Assembly: GCA_001557505.1 (NCBI GenBank)
Contig: LSAX01000007.1
Span: forward strand, 124,001-188,000
Source: Reticulascus tulasneorum
Taxonomy: Eukaryota > Ascomycota > Sordariomycetes > Glomerellales > Reticulascaceae
DNA length: 64,000 nucleotides
Direction of reading: 5' to 3'
Part shown: piece by piece, positions 1 to 9,702 of the stretch
Numbering within the stretch: the stretch's first letter is position 1
Layout of the letters: each line of letters opens with the position of its first letter
The notes under the pieces: model-generated
Databases searched by the model: none
What the model was told of the DNA's origin: nothing
The model's input: the letters and a program-made list of their open reading frames with translations, nothing else
Position numbers and translations under genes: made by a program

Positions 1-124
1 ATACAGGTGGCTCACTGTACAAGTACTGTATGGAAAGCATGTGAGCTGTCATTTGATCGACATTCGGAGTGTTGTTGAGGATAAAAGCTCAAGTCACAGT
101 TGGAGGTCCCATGAGCCCTGAGGT

Positions 125-1341
125 ATGTCGGAATTCCTGGCACCAGGATCATTACACGCCATGATGGCACAGCAACGGCAAAGCACGCCCCCGTCTCTAG
201 AGACCATTGCCGATGCAGCAGCCGGCCGCCCTATACCTCAGCAAAGCATTGCAACGCTTGCGGCCAACAACCAGCCCATCGCCCTGCCATGGTCCCCAAG
301 CAATAAGCCTCTTGCGCCAGGCACATTATTCCACTCTCGACTGTGCGAGAGGCCGGCCCCTTGGGGCGAGACATCACCATGGGAGCCAGAATCAATTCAA
401 TCGGCCAAGATGGTTTACCGCCTCGACGATGGTGGGCACGCTAGTTTCCAAAGCATCGAAACGAGCAACAGCACTACTTCTGAGGAGCATCTAGGCGTGA
501 CTTTTGGCATTACAGTGGGGTGTTCCTTTCTGAATGCCAGCGTGACAGGGGGCTACGATCGTGACATGATGGAGAACAAAGACGGTATGAAGACCCCCTG
601 TCACTCCTATAGCTATGAGATGCCAGGCTCACCCGTGTGCGCCCTTGCTTGCCGCTAGACCGCAAAATGTCCATCAGGACCTCTTACAGAGCCGGAAGTA
701 TCACCCTGCAGACCCGCCCGGCCCTGTCGACGGAGGCGCTCGCTGTGCTCGCGCACCAAGGTGGGGTTCCAGCGTTCAAGTACCGGTACGGGGACTACTA
801 CGTCGCGGGCTACCGGTTGGGCGGTGACGCTGCCGTGGCGCTGAGCGAGTCGGCGACAGCAAATCTCGAGGTGGAGCGGCTCTCTGCCAAAGTTGCCGTC
901 AAGGTGCTGTTCGTCACCGCCAGCAAGACGCACGAGAAGTTCTTTCGCTCCGCAGGGGCTAGCAGTGGCTTTCAGGTCAGCGGCTTCGACACGCTGACGC
1001 AGGCTCTGGTACTTGCAGGGACGCCTGTGTCGGTCTTCTCCGAAAATAAGACGGTCGATCGGGCGGACGACGGGACGCAGCAATCGGCCATGGAAGCGCT
1101 GGCGATACGCGCCAAGGGCATGGAGAAACTCTGTATTGAGTTGCCCAGACGTGTGACACAGGAGATCAACAGAGTGGGGCTCAGGGATAATCAGGAGATC
1201 AGCTGGGAGATGCTGCAGGATTTCATGCAAGCTGAGCATGGCTTGAGGAGCCACTTGGTGGTCGAGATGATTCTGCTGCCAATAGCGTCGCTGAGGCCGA
1301 TCATAGAGTGGTCCTTGTCTAAAGACGTGATCGGCTTCTGA
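125..1341 (+). CDS. MACPF-like protein, 2 exons (380 aa)
   Basis: Two open frames join into one protein if an intron at 585-658 (donor GTATGA, acceptor CTAG, 74 bp) is removed; exons are 125-584 and 659-1341. The second exon carries GDYY, six residues, then GG. This has the spacing of the membrane-attack-complex/perforin signature, in which an aromatic-flanked GTH[FY] is followed six residues later by GG. The preceding glycine-rich strand region ends in ENKD, and a segment starting SIRTSYRAG follows. There is no signal peptide, so it probably acts from inside the cell or leaves by an unconventional route. Pore formation is inferred from family resemblance only. The next gene downstream lies on the same strand and has an N-terminus related to the stonustoxin branch of the same superfamily. 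If the intron were not real, the gene would be frameshifted, but the match of splice signals and frame favours splicing. Confidence 0.6.
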
Positions 1342-2402
1342 GACTATCACGGGGAGCACCCAGGGACGGGGCCAGGGGCAAGTGTGGCTTTGTTTAGATT
1401 GTCGTATCGTCGAAAATACATCATCACAGCCAGCCACGGTTGCAAATAGTACCGGGTAGGGGCCGGGTAGGGACGGCCTGCATATGCAATGTTGATCGTC
1501 TCTCCGGCAAACATTGAATCCCAGATGGCTAAAGCTCCTTTATCCATCCAAGACTCAGCTGCGATGATGCGAAAGACATGTCAAATCTGAATGATCCTAT
1601 TGGCGAGCTGAGATTGTAATTAGACTACATAGTGACAAGGGTGGAACGGGCCGTTGGAGGTAGCCATGTGGCTGGCTGAGGCATGTTTGGTATGCAGGGC
1701 CATTGCGGGCTGCAAGGGACACCGGCCACGGCGGTGTGCTGTACTGCACAAGTACAGGAACTGGAGCGTCGGGCACTCTCAATCATTTTACCTGCGAAAG
1801 ATCAAATCACCACCTCTATGGATTGTCCGCCCGTCGTGGTCCTGTACACAGAATGGACTTGTACATCTTCTGGTCGCACTTGTATTCTGGGCTGGGTTCC
1901 GCGGGAACACTAAGTTTTCAATAGTAAGACTAGGCTAGCAATCATCGAGGAGAAAGTAGGGATGCAATAGGAAACCGGGCAGATGTTTAGCTCTAGCGGG
2001 ACAAGGCATTGCTGCTGAAGTTGGATGTTGCAAACCGTGGCTTCTCCCATTTGCTTGACTGAGGTGTAGCTCCTAGCACTGATGACTTCTTTGTGCATCT
2101 GCCAAGGGAAGAGGCTACTGGGTCACTCTGGAGCCTGGAGTCCAGCCCATCATGGTGCTGATCTGTTCACATCGGAGCTCTTAGCGGTTGTGGTCAGAGA
2201 AGGATTTAGGCGCCTCTGGTACCAATGGCTAGCTTATGTACTTTACTTGACTTGTAATATAAGAAGTCGAAGCAGAAAGATAAACTTAGATACCTTACGT
2301 TAAGCAATCCATACATGTTGGACTTTTCGCACAGCTTTTTTCTTGGAAGAACGCATCATCACAAGTGCCCATTACGCTTCAACCTCTCTTTCACTGTCAG
2401 CT
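1342..2402. other. Intergenic, 1.06 kb
   Basis: Only short unsupported open frames. The last 70 bases before 2403 are rich in C and T, as expected for a fungal promoter or 5' leader. No repeat or RNA gene was seen. Confidence 0.5.
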
Positions 2403-5400
2403 ATGTCGACCACCGTTGCTCGGCAGATCATTGGCCAAAAAGTCGCCATTGGCGATCTGTACAACGCGTACAGAGACGTTGTCATTGCAGATGGCAATAT
2501 CTTTGATTCGGAACTACCCAAGGACCAGATCGATCAGCTGTCCAAGATCGCAAAGTCTTTCACCGTTGCAGAAACCGACAGTGGACGTGACAAATTCTCT
2601 GCCCTAGGACTGTCTGCAGAGATAGCGGCCAGTGTCGCCGTAGGACTCAGCAAGCCGGCCGGTGCCAGCCTGTTCCTTTTGGCAAACTCACCCAGCAGTC
2701 ATGTCCAGCAGGTCTCTGCGGTCTGCACAGTCCGGACCAAGACCGAAACACTCGATACCAGCTCTGAGGATCTCAAGTCCGCGGTCAACCTGCAGGTCCT
2801 TGAGAACACTGATCAGAATGCGACGCACGTAGTGGTCGGCATCAGCCGTGGCGCGAGGATGACGGTCACGCTGCAGAACACTGGGATCTGCATTGCAGAC
2901 CAGACTTCACGCAAACTTGAACGCCTCACTGCTGAGATTGGCCGGGGTTTCAACATGGCTGATTCCGACGACGACGGCTTCAGTCCTAATGTGGACCTGG
3001 TTTCTTTGTCCGGCAGCTGCGAGGTCAAGGCTCGCAGCGATGTCACTTTGAAGACCATCAAGCTTACGACATACGAGAATATATGCAAATTTGCAGCCAA
3101 ATTTCCCGGTCCCACCGAGAAGGCTGTGTTCCCACTATCCGTCCAGCTGATGCCAATCAAAGACTTCCTCGAGCTTGTGCAGGGTGATGAGGTGCTTTCA
3201 CTTACGCCGGCCACCTACAAAGACGTGGACACGGACTTGCTGACGCAAATCGTTGAGATATCCGATAGGATCAACGATGAGAAGAAGGCTTTCAATGATC
3301 TTGTAAGCATGTTCAAGGAGCACCGCCAGCGCCTGCCAAAGGCCCAGCTGGACAAGTTCTGTGATGACAGGTCCATTGAAAAGTTTGAAGAGAAGTTCAA
3401 CTCTGAAGTCGGCGACGCCCTAGCCAAAGCACGCAGTGGGAAGAACCTCTCGAAGCTCCGCACACTGCTTGCAGACTATGCCACTGGTGGCAAGCAGGAC
3501 ACGTCGAAGCTTAACGGCACACTCAGGCCTTGGGGAGCCAAAATATCGATGCTCTCTGAAGCTGTTACAGCGGGCATACGCATGTCCAGTCTTGCGTCCC
3601 TTACCGCTGACGCGAGAATTGCGGGCGAGAGAAACAAAAATTCCGACCTGTTGACAGGAGAAGTCTATGCGTTTTACATATCGGCTGCCGCCATGTCACA
3701 TGCAGCTTTCGACAAGACCAAAGCCAAAGCCTATGACTTGCTCAGCAAGGGCCAGACCAGGATTGTCATCGTGGATCTTGACGTAGACGAGGCAGCTGTC
3801 ACATTCAAGGGAGTCGCCCCATCCCTCCAGCTCCGGCGAAACGGGAAAGCCATCGTCTCGGACATCGTTGCAGATGAGGAGGAGCTTGCCAAGATGTGTC
3901 TCATTCGGCGCAAGGGGCCGAGCCATGCGAGCGCCTCTGGCGCTGACCTTGTGGTCCTGGAGGAGCGTCTTCCTGTTGTCATGGCTTGTCCTCACCCAGC
4001 CTGTCCAAAGACGGGTGCTGCCGTGTTGAACACATGGATGTGCCCTACATGCAAGGAGCAGATCACATTTGGCTTCTTGACGGAGGAGGATCATAACTGT
4101 ATGTATTGCAATTGCGGCTCATACGATATAGTCTTGGCGGAGTTCCGTTGCAATAGCAAAGCCACACACGGCAGCGAGTATGTGTCAGTCACACCTACTG
4201 GCGGCGAGGACATTGAGGCTGCCAATGCTCGATTTCGCACATATCTGAGCGAGATGAAACCGTTCGAGCAGTACAACATTCTCATTATAGGCGCCACCGG
4301 TGCAGGCAAGTCGACCTTCATCAATGCTTTTGTCAACTACCTCCTCTACGACTCCTTAGAAGACGCCATGGACGCAGAGCAGCTGACCTATGCTGTAACC
4401 GGATCCTTCTCCGTGCCGCATCCGATAATCGCAGACCAGAAGATTGAGGTCAAATGGGGCGAATCCAACAAGACAGAAGTTGGCTCGCGTGAGGGCCAGT
4501 CTGCAACGCAGTCCTGTGTCATTTACGCCATCAACATCAACGGCAAACTGCTCCGCGTTGTCGACACGCCAGGCTTAGGCGACACTCGGGGTATCGACCA
4601 GGATTATGAGAACGTCGCCGACATCATGCGAATCCTCGAGTCGCTGAACACCATTAGCACTATCCTCTTCGTGGTCAAGAACAACGAGTCACGCCTGACG
4701 ACGAGCTTTGACTTTGTGCTGTCAGAGCTCATGATGCACTTGCACAAGGACACCATTAGGAATATCATGTTTGGCTTCAGCTACGGCCGCACATCCATCC
4801 CTCCCTTCGCCGTGGGCACTGTCGGCGCACCGCTGATGGCACTCTTGCAGAGGAAGAAGCTGCCCATGCAAAAGCTCATTACGGACAAAAACGCCTTTGT
4901 GTTTGACGCTGAAGGCTTCCTCACTGTCGCGGCTTGGCAGCAGAACGAGCTGCGCATGCCGAACATGGCCATCGCTAGCGACAGCTGGAGCATCTCGGCG
5001 GAAAAAGCCAGGCTTCTCATTAACGTCACCATGTCCCTCCCCGTGCACGACACAAAGGACACCCTCAGTCTTGAGCGCAACCGCCGGCTCGTGGACGGCA
5101 TGGCGCATACCATGGTCAACATGTCGAGTGCCATGGCGCAGACCATGGCAGAGATCAATAAAAGGCTCATAGAGATCAATGATCTTGAAGCTGAGGGCAA
5201 GGAGCTCGGGAAGAAGCAGCTACAGTACAGTCGTACTTCACTCATTGAGGAGAAGCTCCCCTACCCGCGAACGGTGTGCAGAGCCGAGGGTTGTGCGACT
5301 GACAAGATCGACCCCTCAACAAACATGCCAATCCGAGTATTTGAGAAATCGTGTCACGAGCCATGTAGCATCACCACGCCCGAAGCCAAGTTCGGCGTCA

Positions 5401-6038
5401 AGGAGCTCGGGCAGTGCTGCTGCTTCGCCGCGGAGGGGGCGGATTGCAACGAGTGCCACCACTCCTTCATGTCGCACTGCCACATCTCGTACCGACAGAC
5501 CTTCAAAACAGAAACAATCACCAACGAGAGCGTCGTCAAAGACACAGAGAAGCAAAAAAGGGCCAAATCGGAAGCTGAGACATGGCGCGCCACGCTCGAG
5601 GGCGACAAGCTCGAGCTAAAGCAGGAACAGGAAAAAGTCACCGTGATCATGGCGCGCTTCAGCATCTACCTCGGCGCCAACTCGGTCACGGCGTACAACG
5701 ACGGCGTGGTCGAGCACCTCAAGTACCTCATGGAGAACGTCAAGAAGGACGGCAAGATGGATCTATACGCCAAGTATGACCAGCAGAAGACACTGCACGA
5801 GGCATTGATTGAAGAACGCCGTAAGCAGATCGAGGCCAAGTCGGAAAGCGTGCCTACCAACCAGGACGTCGAACAGATGCTCCGGGATCTAAAGTCAATG
5901 AATGTGTACGGCAAGGATTTTGCCAAGTTGCTCGAGCGGCAGGATGGGCAGGTTCCACACCAGTCTGCTATTCCTATCAAGGTGTCCAAGACGGGCAGTT
6001 GGGAGAAGCTGGGACGCTGGCTAGGACGGCGCTCTTAG
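2403..6038 (+). CDS. SNTX-type N-terminus plus AIG1/septin-like GTPase (1211 aa)
   Basis: Single-exon gene. The first ATG in this frame is at 2403; the open frame upstream has only a TTG. Residues about 1-270 resemble the stonustoxin/verrucotoxin N-terminal domain: IGQKVAIGDLYNA near the start, then an ATHVVVGI segment. Residues about 540-600 hold a CxxxxC, CxxC and CxC cluster that looks like a zinc ribbon. A P-loop GTPase follows, with GATGAGKS at 630-637 and DTPGLGDT from 721, of AIG1/GIMAP or septin-like type. After it comes a second Cys/His cluster (C and H residues at about 960-1030, ending CNECHHSFMSHCHISY), as in several fungal and animal AIG1-like GTPases. A charged, probably coiled-coil, C-terminus ends the protein. 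It may be a membrane-remodelling or defence GTPase. Domain calls are from motif recognition; the function is unknown. Confidence 0.8.
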   Translation: MSTTVARQIIGQKVAIGDLYNAYRDVVIADGNIFDSELPKDQIDQLSKIAKSFTVAETDSGRDKFSALGLSAEIAASVAVGLSKPAGASLFLLANSPSSHVQQVSAVCTVRTKTETLDTSSEDLKSAVNLQVLENTDQNATHVVVGISRGARMTVTLQNTGICIADQTSRKLERLTAEIGRGFNMADSDDDGFSPNVDLVSLSGSCEVKARSDVTLKTIKLTTYENICKFAAKFPGPTEKAVFPLSVQLMPIKDFLELVQGDEVLSLTPATYKDVDTDLLTQIVEISDRINDEKKAFNDLVSMFKEHRQRLPKAQLDKFCDDRSIEKFEEKFNSEVGDALAKARSGKNLSKLRTLLADYATGGKQDTSKLNGTLRPWGAKISMLSEAVTAGIRMSSLASLTADARIAGERNKNSDLLTGEVYAFYISAAAMSHAAFDKTKAKAYDLLSKGQTRIVIVDLDVDEAAVTFKGVAPSLQLRRNGKAIVSDIVADEEELAKMCLIRRKGPSHASASGADLVVLEERLPVVMACPHPACPKTGAAVLNTWMCPTCKEQITFGFLTEEDHNCMYCNCGSYDIVLAEFRCNSKATHGSEYVSVTPTGGEDIEAANARFRTYLSEMKPFEQYNILIIGATGAGKSTFINAFVNYLLYDSLEDAMDAEQLTYAVTGSFSVPHPIIADQKIEVKWGESNKTEVGSREGQSATQSCVIYAININGKLLRVVDTPGLGDTRGIDQDYENVADIMRILESLNTISTILFVVKNNESRLTTSFDFVLSELMMHLHKDTIRNIMFGFSYGRTSIPPFAVGTVGAPLMALLQRKKLPMQKLITDKNAFVFDAEGFLTVAAWQQNELRMPNMAIASDSWSISAEKARLLINVTMSLPVHDTKDTLSLERNRRLVDGMAHTMVNMSSAMAQTMAEINKRLIEINDLEAEGKELGKKQLQYSRTSLIEEKLPYPRTVCRAEGCATDKIDPSTNMPIRVFEKSCHEPCSITTPEAKFGVKELGQCCCFAAEGADCNECHHSFMSHCHISYRQTFKTETITNESVVKDTEKQKRAKSEAETWRATLEGDKLELKQEQEKVTVIMARFSIYLGANSVTAYNDGVVEHLKYLMENVKKDGKMDLYAKYDQQKTLHEALIEERRKQIEAKSESVPTNQDVEQMLRDLKSMNVYGKDFAKLLERQDGQVPHQSAIPIKVSKTGSWEKLGRWLGRRS

Positions 6039-6363
6039 TAGACTGGGATGTTTACAAACATATGTATTCAATGGTCTTTCCAAAAATGGCGACTTGATTC
6101 CTCGCCGCTGCTTTCTGCAGTCTTGAACTTCAGTGACATGGACACCACCCAATAACGCTGCCATACATCAGTGGATAATCAACTTGTAGCTAATAAATCA
6201 CTCAAACCGAAAACCACTATCCTTGAGTAGATGCACCCCCTAAAACATATTAACAAACAAAACCACGTGACACACTACCTCCTTCGTAGATCCCGACGTG
6301 TCCTGGCTCTTCTAAACCCTCCCCAACTCTAAACCACGACACTCCCTCTCCCAAAGCGCCATA
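6039..6363. other. Intergenic, 325 bp
   Basis: 3' flank of the GTPase gene. AT-rich in part; nothing recognised. Confidence 0.5.
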
Positions 6364-6920
6364 TTAACCAAACTCGCCTTTACGTTCCTGCGCGTCTCCG
6401 CACTTAAATTCGGGCCAGTCCATGGTATTAAGATTTCCCTGTGCTTTGTCCCGCTTATAGCTAGTAAGATCATCAAGTAGCCACGCATGCGACAAGACGT
6501 GTTGCGAGGACGCCTCGCCCAGGGACCGCAGTTGTGCTGTAGGGTAGTAGTCTACCCCACTTTCGCTGAGCAGGGCGTATAGTGCTATGCTGTTCTGCTT
6601 AGACAGCGTAGTCGCGATGGCAGGTAGCATCTCAAACGACCCCGGCTTCTCCATGGCCACGCGGATGGGTGTGCGCCCAGACTTAGACTTCTAGTCCATC
6701 CGGAACCATACAGACGACAAGAGGTCAACCCTCTAGCTGCGAGATAGACGGGCAGCGCACCCTCGATGTTGCGAATTGTCGGGTCAGCACCGTATCCAAT
6801 CGCAGTGGCCCCTACGCGTGGTAATTCGACGCCTAGTAGCGGACAAAACGGACGGCGCCGCACATTAGCCCCCGTTGAACGCTTCCTCTGCCCCGCGCGA
6901 GTGGCGTTGTCTCGGAACAT
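6364..6920 (-). pseudogene. Ankyrin-repeat relic
   Basis: Pieces in different minus-strand frames resemble ankyrin repeats: a GADPTIRNIEGALPVYLAA stretch near 6790-6740, then SGRTPIRVAMEKPGS near 6690-6640. A non-repeat tail follows down to 6364 (ALYALLSESGVDYYP and onward). They cannot be joined with clean splice sites and the frame changes between them, so this is most likely a decayed ankyrin gene. Fungal ankyrin proteins often belong to NLR-like or effector families, which fits the neighbours. It could instead be a multi-exon gene that I failed to resolve. Confidence 0.4.
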
Positions 6921-8302
6921 AATTCTAGGCTAAGAGACGGGCGGAACTTAGGGCGGAACCAGGCCCACAAATCCCAGGCTCGGTGAGGTAAGGCTAGGCG
7001 GGTGAGGCTATCATTAAGGTAGGCTAACTCAACTTCCGGTAATCAAACTCCCCATCAGACTCATTTGCAGCGGGGCGCTATAAAGTGGGGTGTGATCAAT
7101 TACGTGAAGTCCAGCCAGTAGGCTTGTGGTGTTGATCGTGGTGGCGTATGCGGCAGGCAATAGCTGAGGCTCTCGGCGATCCAATACATGGCGAGGTTTC
7201 ATACATGGATCCTCAATGCGGCGACGTATGCAAGCCACAACATCTCGAAATGGCAGCAGTCAGGCCACACGGCGTCCCGTCGCGTTTCAGGATTCTCAGC
7301 AGCCCTCCTGTCATGTCTGCCACCTGACTGTCTCGGTAATAATTGCCGAATTGACAGGAGCTGACATCCCCTAGCTCCTGGCATATTCCTGGCAGGCGAG
7401 GCGAGATCGACAGGCGCAATACGGACGTAGGCTGCGGGAGACTGCGGGAGACTGTGCAGGACGACAGGCCCTTGGATTGCATTCGGGTTGAACACCATGA
7501 TATGCAGATCAGGCTGTGTCTCGTGCCCAACGAGCGGTGTGCCGACGCCACGACCCATCTTCTCCCGCATTCCGAGGTTCGTGACGCCGACTCCGCTGCA
7601 ACGCGGTAGTCAACGCCTACGAATAGCGAGTTCGGAGCCCCTTTGCACATTCCAGGTTGAACCTCTGAAGCCGGTTGCAAGTGCTGAAGATCAAAGGATC
7701 GGCGGGTAGTTACCGTACCATCGTTACGAGACTGACTTGTGTCATATTTTCCATAGGTCCATGCGACCGGGAGAGAAAGGGAATAAGATAAGCGTCATGG
7801 CGAGTCCTGTGGCCCGTCCACAGCTCGCCATCATTCCAGAGCCTTGCCATTCAAGCTCCCTCCCGTCATAAGGATTGGGGGTGCCAAGATCCCTAACAGG
7901 TCATCGAGCCTTTATTGTTCTTTCAGCTTAGACAATATCATGCCTCTGACAGTCCAATGAGAGGGACGTGCAACTCATTTGAGGATGACTGACCCTGTGG
8001 TTGGTCCGCCTAGTATCAAACCGGAGAACACAGGGTGCCACGTCAGAAATGCTGTCCTTATTTTGGGCTAGGCTCGGTAATGAAAAGGGAATCAAGAGAT
8101 TAGTTGTTGGCCAAGACGGACGGAATTTTGCGCCGCATCATTCATTGATATCATAAATACCTGCCCAGTGGTTTTGTGTGGGCCTGGAGAGAGCCTAGGT
8201 CTGCGCATACCATCTCTCGTCCATGCCCTTTCCTAACCTTCCCACATTTCAGAAAGTCGAGGGGTCCCTTCAAGAGTAAATTCACAAAACAAAACAAAAG
8301 TC
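6921..8302. other. Gene-poor stretch, 1.4 kb
   Basis: Minus-strand open frames at 7199-7680 look partly protein-like but match no family I know. They may be further relic sequence. There is a small direct repeat (CTGCGGGAGA twice) at about 7434-7455. The A-rich leader just before 8303 belongs to the next gene. Confidence 0.4.
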
Positions 8303-9702
8303 ATGTCGTCCGGGCCCAGCCTCTCTGCCAGTCCAACGTGGCGGACAGATCTCAACGACGACGAGTTGGCCTGCAAATATGCAGGCGAGTTCTTCGCATC
8401 GTGGATGACCAACCCCGACCAGCTCAAGGCGCATTCATACCGGGGTGCGGGGATAGATGTGACCGCTGGATACATCCGGCTCCTTCAAAATGTCGACAAG
8501 GAGACCGCTTCCGACGGTCAAGTGGTCCAGTGGTTCACCGACACTCAGCTTGCAGCGCAACTTTCCCCAAACCCTAGTGATTTCGACGACTTCATCAGAG
8601 TCATCATAAAGCCCGCCCTCGACAACTGCGGAGCCTCGGTGTGCAAATCACTGGGCTGGCAAGGCAATAACGACCTCGCTGGCATGGGCGTGAGTAGCAA
8701 AACGAACTAGCTGCCACAGCTGGACAAGACTAACAAGTTCCATGTCAGGTCTTCGTGTCATACTACATCGAGGCCACCCTTGCGACGATATTCTTTGGTT
8801 TCCTTCTGCTCTCCCACTATAAGAAGTGGCAGAGCACCAAGCAGCCTTTCAAGGAGAAGCCTCTCTCGCAGCGTATCCTGGACGCCTTCATAGGCGGAGT
8901 CGCCGATCTTGGACAAACCGTCTTCCTCTTCAGCCTCGCCGTCTTGATCGCGTCACTGAAGTCCATCATCGATGCGCACAACGACCCTCAGCAGATCACC
9001 ACGTACGAGATCACCACGGCCATACTCGTCAGCGTCTTTTCCCTGTGTCCCGCGACTGTGCTGTACAATATGGGCGAGTCCGGCAAGGGCCCGAGGAAAT
9101 TGCAACTGATCTTTCTCTTCGTACTCTGGGCCCTCATGCTCGCAGTAGTGAATCTAGGCAGGAAGACTGATCCCAGTAAAGAGCTCATCGAGAACGGTTC
9201 CATTGGTCACCCCTTCGAGGTGTACTGTCCAGTCATAGCCGACAATCAACTCGATGCAGTCAGGATCGCCGCCCTCGCGCTTACGGGTGTGGGCGTTGTT
9301 TGGATTATTTATCTGGCGCTCTACAAGTGTCTGGGCTGGGACAAGAACGAGAGTGGCAAGCGCACGGCCATCCGGAGGCAGTGGCGCGTCCTTTTCTCTC
9401 TTCTTGCTTGGATTGCCATGTGGGTCTTCCTTGGGGCGTTTACGGTGCTGCGTGCACGCGTTATCGAGGTTGCTGGGGAGTCAGACAAGTCGAACGAGTG
9501 GAGCTTCGGCCAGATCATCGCTGTCTCAGCTTTTGCCCCGGTGGTCATTAACTTCATTTACCTTCTGTTCTGTGAGTCTCCCAACATTCTAGTTCCTAGC
9601 CTCGCGACGTCGAAGGATTTCTCTAACATATAATATAAAGTCGGTGATAAAAAGGCTGTCGACACACAGCCCCTTCCGGCGGCTATCAACGACAAAGTAT
9701 AA
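8303..9702 (+). CDS. Seven-helix membrane protein, 3 exons (423 aa)
   Basis: Exons 8303-8689, 8749-9571 and 9641-9702. Intron 1 is GTGAGT to CAG with a GACTAAC branch site; intron 2 is GTGAGT to AAG with CTCTAAC. Both keep the frame. The first about 125 residues are hydrophilic and contain CKYAGEFFASW and a tryptophan-containing VQWFTDTQ segment. Seven hydrophobic helices follow, starting with ATLATIFFGFLLL and ending with VVINFIYLLFF, then a short polar tail. The layout resembles fungal integral membrane proteins with a soluble N-terminal domain. I do not recognise a transport or receptor motif, and topology alone does not identify a function. Confidence 0.75.

Noticed and set aside
655..1437. 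260-residue minus-strand open frame
   Set aside because: Shadow of the MACPF-like exon on the other strand; composition reflects the plus-strand codons.
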